The notes under the pieces are model-generated. The model saw nothing but the letters and a program-made list of their open reading frames with translations. It did no database searches and had not been told where the DNA came from. 64,000 nt of DNA from positions 186,001-250,000 of the forward strand of contig NZ_SACK01000002.1 in NCBI RefSeq assembly GCF_004005815.1. The letters run 5' to 3'. A program made the position numbers and the translations under genes. Source of the stretch: Mucilaginibacter limnophilus (GTDB lineage: Bacteria > Bacteroidota > Bacteroidia > Sphingobacteriales > Sphingobacteriaceae). Within the stretch, counting starts at the first letter, position 1; each line of letters starts with the position of its first letter. Shown piece after piece: positions 1 to 8,694 of the stretch.

Positions 1-483
1 ATTGGCTATTTTTTTAACGTGATATCAGGTTATATTTTGAAACTGGAAAAGCTTAAACGCTCAGTAGATGTTAAGCTGGCGCAGAAACGGTATGACCATA
101 TTCAACTGATTGTTGATAACATTCAAATCAAAAAAGAGCGCGATAACCTGTTTCATACCTTCGACAGGATATTCATAAAAATATTCCCAAATTTCGTTAC
201 CTCATTTAACAGCCTGTTTAAAAAGGAAGACCAGATATGGCCTAAGAACGATGAAGTATTAACTACTGACCTGCGCATTTTCGCCTTGATACGATTAGGT
301 GTTACTGACAGCGAAACCATATCCAAAATTCTCGAGTATTCAGAGAAGACCATTTATGTTTATAAGATGCGCCTTAAGGCGAAATCTATTTATCATTCTG
401 ATGAATTTGATAAACGTATAATGGAAATTAAAGCTGTAGAGCCTCGTAAAAATAAAGTACGGGTTGAAAATCTACATAATTAG
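1..483 (+). CDS. DUF6377-type regulator, C-terminal part (5' end outside window)
   Basis: The reading frame is open from base 1, so the gene begins upstream of the window; the GTG at 19 is only an internal codon. About 160 residues remain. They begin in what looks like the end of a membrane segment (GYFFNVISGYILKLEK), continue as a charged helical stretch and end in a helix-turn-helix-like region in which SETISKILEYSEKTIYVYKMRLK resembles a LuxR-type DNA-recognition unit, here spread over about residues 100-125. This matches the C-terminus of DUF6377 proteins, membrane-anchored regulators of Bacteroidota that often sit next to SusCD loci. Its position just before the starch genes, on the same strand, suggests it controls them, in the place SusR holds in Bacteroides. 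The family assignment is from memory of the sequence pattern; the control role is inference. Confidence 0.7.
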   Translation: MGYFFNVISGYILKLEKLKRSVDVKLAQKRYDHIQLIVDNIQIKKERDNLFHTFDRIFIKIFPNFVTSFNSLFKKEDQIWPKNDEVLTTDLRIFALIRLGVTDSETISKILEYSEKTIYVYKMRLKAKSIYHSDEFDKRIMEIKAVEPRKNKVRVENLHN

Positions 484-612
484 AGCGTTCGAAAAAGCCG
501 CCTACAGCTTAAATAAGCCCTAAATTCAATTAAATTTTTCATCTTCTCGTAAAAATCAACTGGCTGATTATCAACAGATTGATTTAAAAAATCCTTAAAT
601 TTTATTAAATTT

Positions 613-633
613 TAGCTAAACAAATAGCTAAAC
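613..633. repeat. Direct repeat in the 299-bp gap before the susA-like gene
   Basis: The gap 484-782 has no gene. It is AT-rich and holds two exact copies of TAGCTAAAC at 613-621 and 625-633, a 12-bp period, just over one helical turn. This lies about 150 bp upstream of the susA-like start. Such a pair is a candidate binding site for a dimeric regulator of the locus. I found no clear TAnnTTTG promoter box in the gap. Confidence 0.35.
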
Positions 634-782
634 CCTTGCAGGCTTGCGAGATTTGTTATAGTGAAAACATAAGCCAGGCCGGTTACGTAAAAGAAAAACA
701 AACCAAGCCCTGTTTAGGCTGTTGTTTCACAGCGTTATAAACCAAACAACCCATTATTAATTCTTTACTGTAACTACTGCGT

Positions 783-2648
783 ATGCATAAATTTTTTACA
801 AAAAAATTTGTCTTCCTGTTACTTTACGTGTCATTAAGCTTTGAGTTTACTGACGCTGCTGCTGCATCTGTTACCCGAGTTGAGCCTGCTTACTGGTGGA
901 TTGGCATGAAGAACAAAGAATTGCAGCTGATGGTTTACGGGCCGGCTATTGCAAAATCTACTCCGGAGATTACTTATCCGGGAGTTACCATAAAAGAAGT
1001 AGCCCGTACCGATAATCCAAATTATCTATTTGTTTACCTGACTATTGACGCCGCTAAACCGGGAATTGTACCTATAAAATTTTCTGACAACGGCAAGGTC
1101 TTTACCTATAAGTATGAACTAAAAGCACGTACCGATAAAAGTGGCGCGCTGGGCTTTAGCAAGGCAGATGTGTTGTACCTGCTTACTCCCGACCGCTTTG
1201 CAAACGGGAATATTAAAAACGATAACTGGGATAATGTAAACGTTGATCGTAACGATCCAAATGCACGCCACGGCGGCGATTTACAGGGCGTGGCCCAACG
1301 GCTTGATTACATTAAAGATCTTGGTTTTACTACCGTTTGGTTTAATCCCGTGCAGGAAAATAAAATGCCTCACGGGTCGTATCACGGCTATGCTATAACC
1401 GATTTCTATAAGATCGATCAACGCTTTGGCACCAACGAAGATTTTAAAAAACTTACCGCAACCATGCATGCTAAAGGCATGAAAGTGGTAATGGATATGA
1501 TATTTAATCACTGCGGTAGTGAGCATCCGTGGATGAAAGATAAACCGGCTGCCGACTGGATAAATAATCCAAACAACTACGTAGAAACTAACCATGCCAA
1601 GCTTACCGCTATGGATACCCATGCGGCTAAAACGGAGCAGGACATATTGCTTGACGGCTGGTTTGTACGCTCGATGCCCGATCTCAATCAACGCAACCGT
1701 CATTTGGCAACATATCTTATTCAAAACAGCATCTGGTGGATTGAGTATGCCCGTATAGACGGCATCAGGCAGGATACTTACCCATACCCTGACTATCAAT
1801 TTATGGCCCGCTGGTGCAAAGAGGTAATGGATGAATATCCCAACTTCAATATCGTTGGCGAATCATGGTACGGAAAAAGCAGTGAGGTGGCTTGGTGGCA
1901 GCGCAATTCGTCGCTTAATAAAAACAACAGCTATTTAAAAACCGTGATGGATTTCCCGCTGACCTTTGCCTCTGAAAAGGGCTTCAGCAAAGACGATAAC
2001 GAGCATGGTGGCGAGTCATCAGGGCTGTACAGCGTTTTCGAGGTAATTGCTCAGGACTTTCTATATGCCGATCCGGACAACATTCTTACTTTTTTAGATA
2101 ACCATGACCTGGGACGTTTTGCACGTAAGGAAGAGACAGATTTAAACCGTTTTAAACAGGCCTTTGCGTTTCTGCTTACTACGCGCGGCATCCCGCAAAT
2201 TTACTATGGTACCGAAATATTGATGGTTGGTACCAAGAACGAAGGCGATGGCAGCATACGCAAGGACTTCCCGGGGGGATGGCCGGGTGATAAAACAGAT
2301 GCTTTCACTGCTGCCGGTCGTACCCGGATGCAAAACGAGGCATTTGATTACCTGAAGAAACTGTTAAACTGGCGCAAAAACAACGACGCAGTTATTAATG
2401 GTAAACTGACACACTACGCCCCCAGCTGGAATAATAACGCTTATGTGTATGCCCGCATAAGCGGCGACAAAACAGTGTTGGTGATACTGAACGGCTCGGG
2501 CAAAGACCAGGATTTGGATATGGCCCGCTATACTGATGTTACCGGCAGTCATACAACCGGTATCGACGTGATCACCGGTAAGCAGGTGCAGCTTAAAGGT
2601 ACAGTTACTGTACCTGCCCGCGGTGAATACATTCTTGAACTTAATTAA
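783..2648 (+). CDS. susA: Periplasmic GH13 neopullulanase/cyclomaltodextrinase, SusA-like
   Basis: This 621-residue secreted enzyme should hydrolyse alpha-1,4 links of maltodextrins, pullulan or cyclodextrins in the periplasm. A signal peptide (hydrophobic residues 9-20, end near AAAAS) is followed by an N-terminal beta domain (about 30-120), the catalytic barrel (about 125-540) and a C-terminal beta domain. All four GH13 motifs are visible: DMIFNH (238-243), GIRQD with nucleophile D331, VGES with acid/base E360, and LDNHD with stabiliser D442. There is no lipobox, so it is probably soluble in the periplasm like Bacteroides SusA. It lies 102 bp upstream of susC on the same strand and is the first enzyme of the starch locus. 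Class and function are confident; exact substrate preference is not readable. Confidence 0.93.
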   Translation: MHKFFTKKFVFLLLYVSLSFEFTDAAAASVTRVEPAYWWIGMKNKELQLMVYGPAIAKSTPEITYPGVTIKEVARTDNPNYLFVYLTIDAAKPGIVPIKFSDNGKVFTYKYELKARTDKSGALGFSKADVLYLLTPDRFANGNIKNDNWDNVNVDRNDPNARHGGDLQGVAQRLDYIKDLGFTTVWFNPVQENKMPHGSYHGYAITDFYKIDQRFGTNEDFKKLTATMHAKGMKVVMDMIFNHCGSEHPWMKDKPAADWINNPNNYVETNHAKLTAMDTHAAKTEQDILLDGWFVRSMPDLNQRNRHLATYLIQNSIWWIEYARIDGIRQDTYPYPDYQFMARWCKEVMDEYPNFNIVGESWYGKSSEVAWWQRNSSLNKNNSYLKTVMDFPLTFASEKGFSKDDNEHGGESSGLYSVFEVIAQDFLYADPDNILTFLDNHDLGRFARKEETDLNRFKQAFAFLLTTRGIPQIYYGTEILMVGTKNEGDGSIRKDFPGGWPGDKTDAFTAAGRTRMQNEAFDYLKKLLNWRKNNDAVINGKLTHYAPSWNNNAYVYARISGDKTVLVILNGSGKDQDLDMARYTDVTGSHTTGIDVITGKQVQLKGTVTVPARGEYILELN

Positions 2649-2750
2649 ATAACCATAATAACATGAAAAGAGAAACATTTAAAGGCGCCCCTGCCTGATG
2701 CCTGTATAACAGGTGAAAAGCCTACAGCAAGTATTAACCAAACTAAAAGA

Positions 2751-5700
2751 ATGAAAAAAGCTTTACGCACTATTAATTTAAATTACATGAGAAATAATTA
2801 TTTAAAGAACTATTTGCTCTTGTTTGCCTTGCTGCTTGTTTCGGGAGTGGCATTTGCGCAAACAGGCAGTATTTCGGGTACCGTAACAGACAATAAAAGT
2901 ATTACCCTGCCGGGTGTGTCTGTAAGCATTGACGGTACTAACATAGGTACCGCCACCGATGTAAATGGTGCATTCAGGTTGAATGGCATTACTTCCGGTA
3001 CGCATACTATAACAGCGAAATATATTGGTTACGGCAATGTGAGCAGGCAGGTTACAGTTACCGCAGGGCAAACTGCTAACATAGCACTGGTAATGGAATC
3101 ACAAGCACAAGCGCTTAACGAGGTGGTGGTAATTGGTTACGGTACGCAACAACGTAAAGATGTATCAGGTTCAATTGCTACAGTAAACAGCAGGGATTTT
3201 CAAAAAGCGGTTGTATCGTCGCCCGAGCAACTGATAGCCGGTAAAGTAGCCGGTGTTTCAGTTATTTCAAACGGAGGTCAGCCGGGTGCGGGTAGCCAGA
3301 TCCGTATCCGTGGCGGCGCTTCGTTAAGTGCAACAAATAATCCATTAATAGTTATTGACGGCGTTCCGTTAAGTGATAACGGAATATCCGGCGCCGCCAA
3401 TCCGTTAAGTTTAATTAATCCTAACGATATTGAAACCTTTTCTATTTTAAAAGATGCATCTGCAGCTGCGATATACGGCTCAAGAGCATCAAACGGTGTT
3501 GTGCTTATTACAACCAAAAAAGGTCAAAGCGGTGCTCCCAAAATTAACTTCAACTCACAGGTAGGTGTATCAAAGGTATCAAAGAAGGTTGATGTATTTT
3601 CGGCAAGCGAGTTTAGAGATTTTGTAAATGAGCACGGTACTCCTGAACAAATTGCTTTGTTAAGCGATTCAGAAACAGACTGGCAGGACGTTATTTATCA
3701 AACAGCTATCACCACCGACAATAACATCAATGTTTCCGGTGGTATTGGCAAAAACTTTCCTTATCGTGTTTCTGTTGGCTATCTGAATCAGGATGGAGTT
3801 CTAAAAACGGATAACCTTAAACGTACATCAGCTTCGGTAAACTTAAGCCCGAAATTTTTTGATAACCACTTAAAGGTTAATCTTAACTTAAAAGGCGCTA
3901 TAAATAAAAGTCGCTTTGCAAACCAAGGTGCTATTGGAGCCGCTGTAAGTATGAACCCTACATTTCCAATATATTCTGATAATGATGAATTTGGCGGATA
4001 TTATGAAATTACTAAACAAGGGAATCTTGAAACGCTTGCACCTCGAAATCCGTTAGGCTTACTTGAACTAAGAAACGATAATAGTACAGTTAAACGTAGC
4101 ATTGGTAACCTGCAATTAGATTACTCATTTCACTTTTTGCCTGACTTGCACGCCAATTTAAACCTTGGTTATGATTACTCATCAGGTGAAGGTAAGATAT
4201 TCGTACCTGATTATGCTGCTCAGGGTTATAACAGGATAACAGTTGACGGTGTTGTACATAACGGTACCAATAATCAATATAGCCAAAAACAACAAAACCG
4301 TGTTGGCGAGTTTTACTTAAGTTATAACAAAGACGTAAAATCTATAGAAAGTCGTTTTGATGCAGTAGCCGGCTACAGCTACCAGATATTCAGAAACGAG
4401 GATGCACCAAACGGAAGCCAAAATTATGGTTTTCCTGATTTAACTGCAGATAACGTAGTGGTACAATCAAGGCTGTTCCCGAACAATGTTTTTCAAAACG
4501 TATTGATATCATATTACGGACGTTTGAATTATACCTTTAAAAACCGTTACACGTTAACTGCAACAGTACGTACCGATGGTTCTTCCCGCTTTGCTGAGGA
4601 AAATCGCTGGGCTACATTCCCGTCTGGTGCTTTTGCATGGAACGCTAAAGAAGAGTCGTTTTTACAGGATGTTGATGCGTTTTCAATACTTAAGCTGAGA
4701 GTTGGTTACGGTATAACCGGGCAGCAGGAAGGTATCGGTTTGTATGATTACCGCTCATTTTATAACTTGAGTAATAACGCCGCACAATACCAAATGGGTG
4801 ATGCATATTATAATATGTATCGTCCGGGTGGTTATTATCAAAACAGAAAGTGGGAGCAAACAGCTACTACCAACGTTGCCGTTGACTGGGGTTTCTTTAA
4901 TGATAGGTTAACCGGTACCATTGAGTATTATTATAAGAAAACCAAAGACCTGCTAAACGAGGTAGCGCAGCCTGCAGGTACAAACTTCAGAAACCAAATT
5001 GTAGCTAACATTGGCTCGATGGAAAATAAAGGTGTTGAATTAACCGTAAACTCACAGCCTGTTAAAAACAAAGATTTTACATGGGATTTGGGAGTAAACT
5101 TTACTTATAACACAAATAAAATCACTCAGTTAACTATTGCTCCCGATCCTAATTATGTAGGTGCACGCTTTGGTAACATTTCAGGCGGTACCGGTAACTC
5201 AGTGTTGATTAATTCGGTAAATAACCCACGCGGTGCGTTTTATGTGTATCAGCAGGTATATAATAGTGAAGGAAAGCCATTGGATGGTGTATTTGTAGAT
5301 CGTAATGGCGATGGTATAGTAAATGACAATGATTTATATCGCTATAAAAGCATTGATCCGAAAGCATTTTTCGGTTTAAGTACATCTGTGGCGTATAAAA
5401 AATGGACAGCCGGATTAGTGTTAAGAGGCAGTATTGGAAATTACCTATATAACAACGTTTTCTCAAATACTGCGACACTTAGAAACATCTTTAACCCGGT
5501 TGGCGGATATTTGAACAATGCTTCAACCAACCTGCTTGAAACCGGATTTTCTGGTGCAGGAGATACTTATTTCTCATCTGACTATTATGTACAAAACGCT
5601 TCTTTCCTGCGCATTGATAATATCAATGTAGGCTACAATTTTGGGAAGATATTTAATTCAGGTGCTAATTTAAGGTTATACGGAAACGTGCAAAACGCCT

Positions 5701-5810
5701 ATGTGTTTACTAAGTACAAAGGGTTAGATCCGGAGGTAAACAGCGGTATAGATAATAACTTCTATCCAAGACCAAGAACATTTGTATTAGGGTTGAACCT
5801 TGATTTCTAA
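2751..5810 (+). CDS. susC: SusC/RagA-type TonB-linked outer membrane transporter of the starch locus
   Basis: This 1019-residue outer-membrane transporter imports oligosaccharides with energy from TonB. In order: signal peptide (ending near AFAQ, residue 37), a carboxypeptidase-regulatory-like beta domain (about 40-117), the linker NEVVVIGYGTQ (123-133) typical of SusC, a plug domain (about 135-245, including the IRIRGG and LIVIDGVP motifs) and a 22-strand barrel to the end, which closes with an aromatic-ending strand (LGLNLDF). The start at 2751 has an AAAAGA sequence just before it; an in-frame ATG at 2787 (MRNNYLK) would still give a complete signal peptide and cannot be excluded. The next gene, 18 bp away, is the SusD partner. 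The maltooligosaccharide substrate is inferred from the neighbouring GH13 enzymes. Confidence 0.95.
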   Translation: MKKALRTINLNYMRNNYLKNYLLLFALLLVSGVAFAQTGSISGTVTDNKSITLPGVSVSIDGTNIGTATDVNGAFRLNGITSGTHTITAKYIGYGNVSRQVTVTAGQTANIALVMESQAQALNEVVVIGYGTQQRKDVSGSIATVNSRDFQKAVVSSPEQLIAGKVAGVSVISNGGQPGAGSQIRIRGGASLSATNNPLIVIDGVPLSDNGISGAANPLSLINPNDIETFSILKDASAAAIYGSRASNGVVLITTKKGQSGAPKINFNSQVGVSKVSKKVDVFSASEFRDFVNEHGTPEQIALLSDSETDWQDVIYQTAITTDNNINVSGGIGKNFPYRVSVGYLNQDGVLKTDNLKRTSASVNLSPKFFDNHLKVNLNLKGAINKSRFANQGAIGAAVSMNPTFPIYSDNDEFGGYYEITKQGNLETLAPRNPLGLLELRNDNSTVKRSIGNLQLDYSFHFLPDLHANLNLGYDYSSGEGKIFVPDYAAQGYNRITVDGVVHNGTNNQYSQKQQNRVGEFYLSYNKDVKSIESRFDAVAGYSYQIFRNEDAPNGSQNYGFPDLTADNVVVQSRLFPNNVFQNVLISYYGRLNYTFKNRYTLTATVRTDGSSRFAEENRWATFPSGAFAWNAKEESFLQDVDAFSILKLRVGYGITGQQEGIGLYDYRSFYNLSNNAAQYQMGDAYYNMYRPGGYYQNRKWEQTATTNVAVDWGFFNDRLTGTIEYYYKKTKDLLNEVAQPAGTNFRNQIVANIGSMENKGVELTVNSQPVKNKDFTWDLGVNFTYNTNKITQLTIAPDPNYVGARFGNISGGTGNSVLINSVNNPRGAFYVYQQVYNSEGKPLDGVFVDRNGDGIVNDNDLYRYKSIDPKAFFGLSTSVAYKKWTAGLVLRGSIGNYLYNNVFSNTATLRNIFNPVGGYLNNASTNLLETGFSGAGDTYFSSDYYVQNASFLRIDNINVGYNFGKIFNSGANLRLYGNVQNAYVFTKYKGLDPEVNSGIDNNFYPRPRTFVLGLNLDF

Positions 5811-5828
5811 TTAAAAAGCGAGAGAAAA

Positions 5829-7460
5829 ATGAAAAAGAACATAATAAAATTTTTAGTGGTTGCCGGGTTGTCTGCAGGTATGGCATCATGCACAAAGGAC
5901 CTTAACCAATCGCCGCAAAATGATATAACCGCCGACCAGGTTTACAGCACGCCTTTGGGCTATACACAAGCAATGGCCAAAATTTACGGAAGTTTAGCAC
6001 TATCAGGAAACGAAGGGCCCGCAGGTAACAATGACCTTCAGGGCGTACCTGATGAAGGTAACTATGCCGGGTTTTTGCGTACTTTTTGGTATTTGCAGGA
6101 ACTGCCGACCGATGAAGCACTTATTGCTTGGGGCGATGCGGGTTTACAGGATTTTAAAAACATGAACTGGTCATCATCAAACCCTGCTATAGTAGGCCAA
6201 TATTACCGGTTAATGTATGAGGTAACCCTTGCTAATGATTTCATTCGTCAGTCGGCTGATGATAAGGTAAGTTCACGGGGCATTTCGGGCGCTGACGCTG
6301 AAAAGATCCGTCAGTTCCGTTCGGAAGCACGTTTTTTACGTGCATTTGCATACTGGGCGCTAATGGATTTATTTGGAAACCCGCCGTTTGTTACGGAGAA
6401 CGATGTATTGGGGGCAAGCCTTCCGCGTCAGATAAGCCGCGCTGAACTGTTTACTTACGTAGAATCAGAATTAAAAGCCATAGAAGGCGAATTGGTTGAT
6501 GCAAGGGCCAATGAGTATGGCCGCGCGGATAAAGGTGCAGCCTGGGCACTGCTTGCAAGGTTGTATCTTAACGCAAAGGTTTATACCGGTACCGAACGTT
6601 ATGCTGACGCCATGGTTTATGCTTCAAAAGTAATTGATGCCGGTTATACGCTGCATGATAACTACAGGGAATTGTTATTAGCTGATAATAATCAGCAAGC
6701 CAGAAATGAGTTTATTTTCACCATTAATTATGATGGCCTAAATACCAAAGGATTTGGCGGTATGACATTTTTTACCCATGCTTCTTACGGAGACCCGATG
6801 CCGCCGGCTAATGATTTAGGTGTTGATAGCAAATGGAGCGGTATCCGTACAGCGCCTGAGTTAACAAACTTGTTTCCTGATGACGGCCGTACCAATTACG
6901 ATGACTTTCCGGAAAATTTCACCGATAATACAAGCGCAGTAGATAAACGCGCGCAGTTTTGGTTTCAAGGTATGAATCCGGCAATACCAGCTCTTACAAC
7001 ATTTACAGATGGCATCGGTGTTTTAAAATATCGCAACCTAAATTCAGACGGAAGCAAAGGTAAAGACCTCGGCCATTCAGATGCTGATTTTCCGGTATTC
7101 CGCTTAGCTGAAATGTACCTGATATACGCTGAAGCCGCTGTACGTACAAATACTAATATTGGTACTGCTGTTGGCTACATTAACTTGCTAAGACAACGGG
7201 CATATGGCAATGCATCAGGCAATGTAACAAGTATTGACGCGAACTTTATATTGCAGGAAAGGGCACGAGAGCTTTACTGGGAAGGCGTAAGGCGTACTGA
7301 CCTTATCAGATATGAGCGCTTTACCAGCAGCAATTATTTATGGGCATGGAAAGGCGGTGTAAAATCAGGAAGAGAAACACAATCCTTTCGCACCTTATAT
7401 CCGCTTCCTTCAGCTGACCTGACAGTGAATCCTAATCTTAAACAAAATCCTGGTTATTAA
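5829..7460 (+). CDS. susD: SusD/RagB-type surface glycan-binding lipoprotein
   Basis: This 543-residue lipoprotein forms the lid over the SusC barrel and captures starch chains at the cell surface. The lipobox is GMASC with lipidated C21. The usual SusD pattern follows: tetratricopeptide-like helices with FRSEARFLRAFAYWALMD near residues 160-177 and the C-terminal RagB region with FRLAEMYLIYAEA and WEGVRRTDLIRYERF, ending in YPLPSADLTVNPNLKQNPGY, the standard SusD tail. Only 18 bp separate it from susC and 18 bp from the SusE-like gene, so the genes are co-transcribed. The starch ligand is inferred from the locus. Confidence 0.95.
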   Translation: MKKNIIKFLVVAGLSAGMASCTKDLNQSPQNDITADQVYSTPLGYTQAMAKIYGSLALSGNEGPAGNNDLQGVPDEGNYAGFLRTFWYLQELPTDEALIAWGDAGLQDFKNMNWSSSNPAIVGQYYRLMYEVTLANDFIRQSADDKVSSRGISGADAEKIRQFRSEARFLRAFAYWALMDLFGNPPFVTENDVLGASLPRQISRAELFTYVESELKAIEGELVDARANEYGRADKGAAWALLARLYLNAKVYTGTERYADAMVYASKVIDAGYTLHDNYRELLLADNNQQARNEFIFTINYDGLNTKGFGGMTFFTHASYGDPMPPANDLGVDSKWSGIRTAPELTNLFPDDGRTNYDDFPENFTDNTSAVDKRAQFWFQGMNPAIPALTTFTDGIGVLKYRNLNSDGSKGKDLGHSDADFPVFRLAEMYLIYAEAAVRTNTNIGTAVGYINLLRQRAYGNASGNVTSIDANFILQERARELYWEGVRRTDLIRYERFTSSNYLWAWKGGVKSGRETQSFRTLYPLPSADLTVNPNLKQNPGY

Positions 7461-7478
7461 CAATAAGAAACAGCATAT

Positions 7479-8573
7479 ATGAAATCATATATATTTAAAT
7501 CCGTGATATTTGGCGTGATAGCGCTGATGTTATGGTCGTGCAAAAAGGATGAGACACGTGTTGTAGTAGCTGATAATGTTACCGCCCCGGTACTTGAAGC
7601 TACATATGATAACTTGGTGCTTACTGAAGATAAGCAAACGGAAGATGCCTTGCAATTAACCTGGGAAAAAGCTAACTATGGTTATGCTGCAGCGGTTTCA
7701 TACAGCATTGAGATTGCTAAAAAGGACAGCAGTTTTGCACGTGTTGCAAGTGCTGATATGGGATCTGATAACGAGCGTATTTTTACCGTTGGTGATCTGA
7801 ATAGCCTTATCAGCCAGTTAAACGTAAAAGGCTTCGAAGAAAATGAACTTGAAATAAGGATTAAGGCAGATATAGGCGGCGGTGTAGCTCCTGTATATTC
7901 AAATGTTATACCGGTTACAGTAACGCCTTATGAAGATAAACCGCCATATCAAACATTATATCTGGTAGGTGATGCAACACCCGGAGGTTGGGATAATGGC
8001 AAAGCTTCACCGGTTTACCGCGATCCTGCAGATGCCTTTGTATTTACATACACCGGTTATTTCAATGCCGGGTCCTTTAAATTTATAGCAAAACCGGGCG
8101 CTTGGACACCAATGTGGGGTATTACTGATGGAAAAGTTGCCTTCCGTGCTACAGAAGCTGATCCTGATCCGGGCTCGTTTTCGATTCCTGCTGCAGGTTA
8201 TTACACTGTATCGCTTAGCCTGAAAAATAATACGTTTACTATGCAACCATACGATGCCGGCGGTAAAACCGTTTACGAATCAATAGGTATTATTGGCGCT
8301 TTCAATGGTTGGGGCAGTACCGAGGCAATGACACATTATGCAAACGATCCGCATAACTGGACGATTACACATACGTTTACCGAGCCGACAACCGAGTTCA
8401 AATTCCGTATAGCGGCTGATTGGAGTGCTAACTGGGGCGCTTTTGATAAACCTACTCAAACCAACCCTTATGGTACAGGTAAATCAGGTGGTGAAAATTA
8501 TATAATACCAGCTGGCACATACCTAATCATATTTAACGACATGACATTTGAGTACGTATTTGTAAAACAGTAA
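7479..8573 (+). CDS. susE: SusE/SusF-like starch-binding outer membrane lipoprotein
   Basis: This 364-residue lipoprotein (lipobox LMLWSC, C21) should help hold starch at the cell surface. An N-terminal SusE-type immunoglobulin-like domain (about 35-150) is followed by two similar carbohydrate-binding modules: one beginning LYLVGDATPGGWDNG (about 165-255) and one beginning IGIIGAFNGWGS (about 268-362). Each has the aromatic residues and the FKFxxxxxW...WG pattern typical of SusE/SusF modules. With two modules it is closer in size to SusE (two after the Ig domain) than to SusF (three). It follows susD by 18 bp. The starch ligand is well supported by family and context. Confidence 0.88.
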   Translation: MKSYIFKSVIFGVIALMLWSCKKDETRVVVADNVTAPVLEATYDNLVLTEDKQTEDALQLTWEKANYGYAAAVSYSIEIAKKDSSFARVASADMGSDNERIFTVGDLNSLISQLNVKGFEENELEIRIKADIGGGVAPVYSNVIPVTVTPYEDKPPYQTLYLVGDATPGGWDNGKASPVYRDPADAFVFTYTGYFNAGSFKFIAKPGAWTPMWGITDGKVAFRATEADPDPGSFSIPAAGYYTVSLSLKNNTFTMQPYDAGGKTVYESIGIIGAFNGWGSTEAMTHYANDPHNWTITHTFTEPTTEFKFRIAADWSANWGAFDKPTQTNPYGTGKSGGENYIIPAGTYLIIFNDMTFEYVFVKQ

Positions 8574-8590
8574 TTATATATACATCAGAT

Positions 8591-8626
8591 CAATTCACAG
8601 TCCGGATCAAACCAGGCTGTGAATTG
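8591..8626 (+). terminator. Intercistronic hairpin between the susE-like and GH13 genes
   Basis: A perfect 10-bp inverted repeat, CAATTCACAG at 8591-8600 and CTGTGAATTG at 8617-8626, encloses a 16-nt loop. A short TGTTT follows rather than a long T-run. It sits in the 121-bp gap before the last gene of the locus, so it could be a partial terminator or an mRNA-stabilising structure that sets a different level for the amylase gene. Confidence 0.55.
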
Positions 8627-8694
8627 TGTTTAAAACAAGCTGATACATCCGTCAGAATAAAAGCCGGCCTATGTTGCGGCATAAAATACAAAGC

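Noticed and set aside
1281..1799. 172-residue minus-strand frame inside the susA-like gene
   Set aside because: Fully antisense to conserved GH13 motifs; no ribosome-binding site or recognisable domain.
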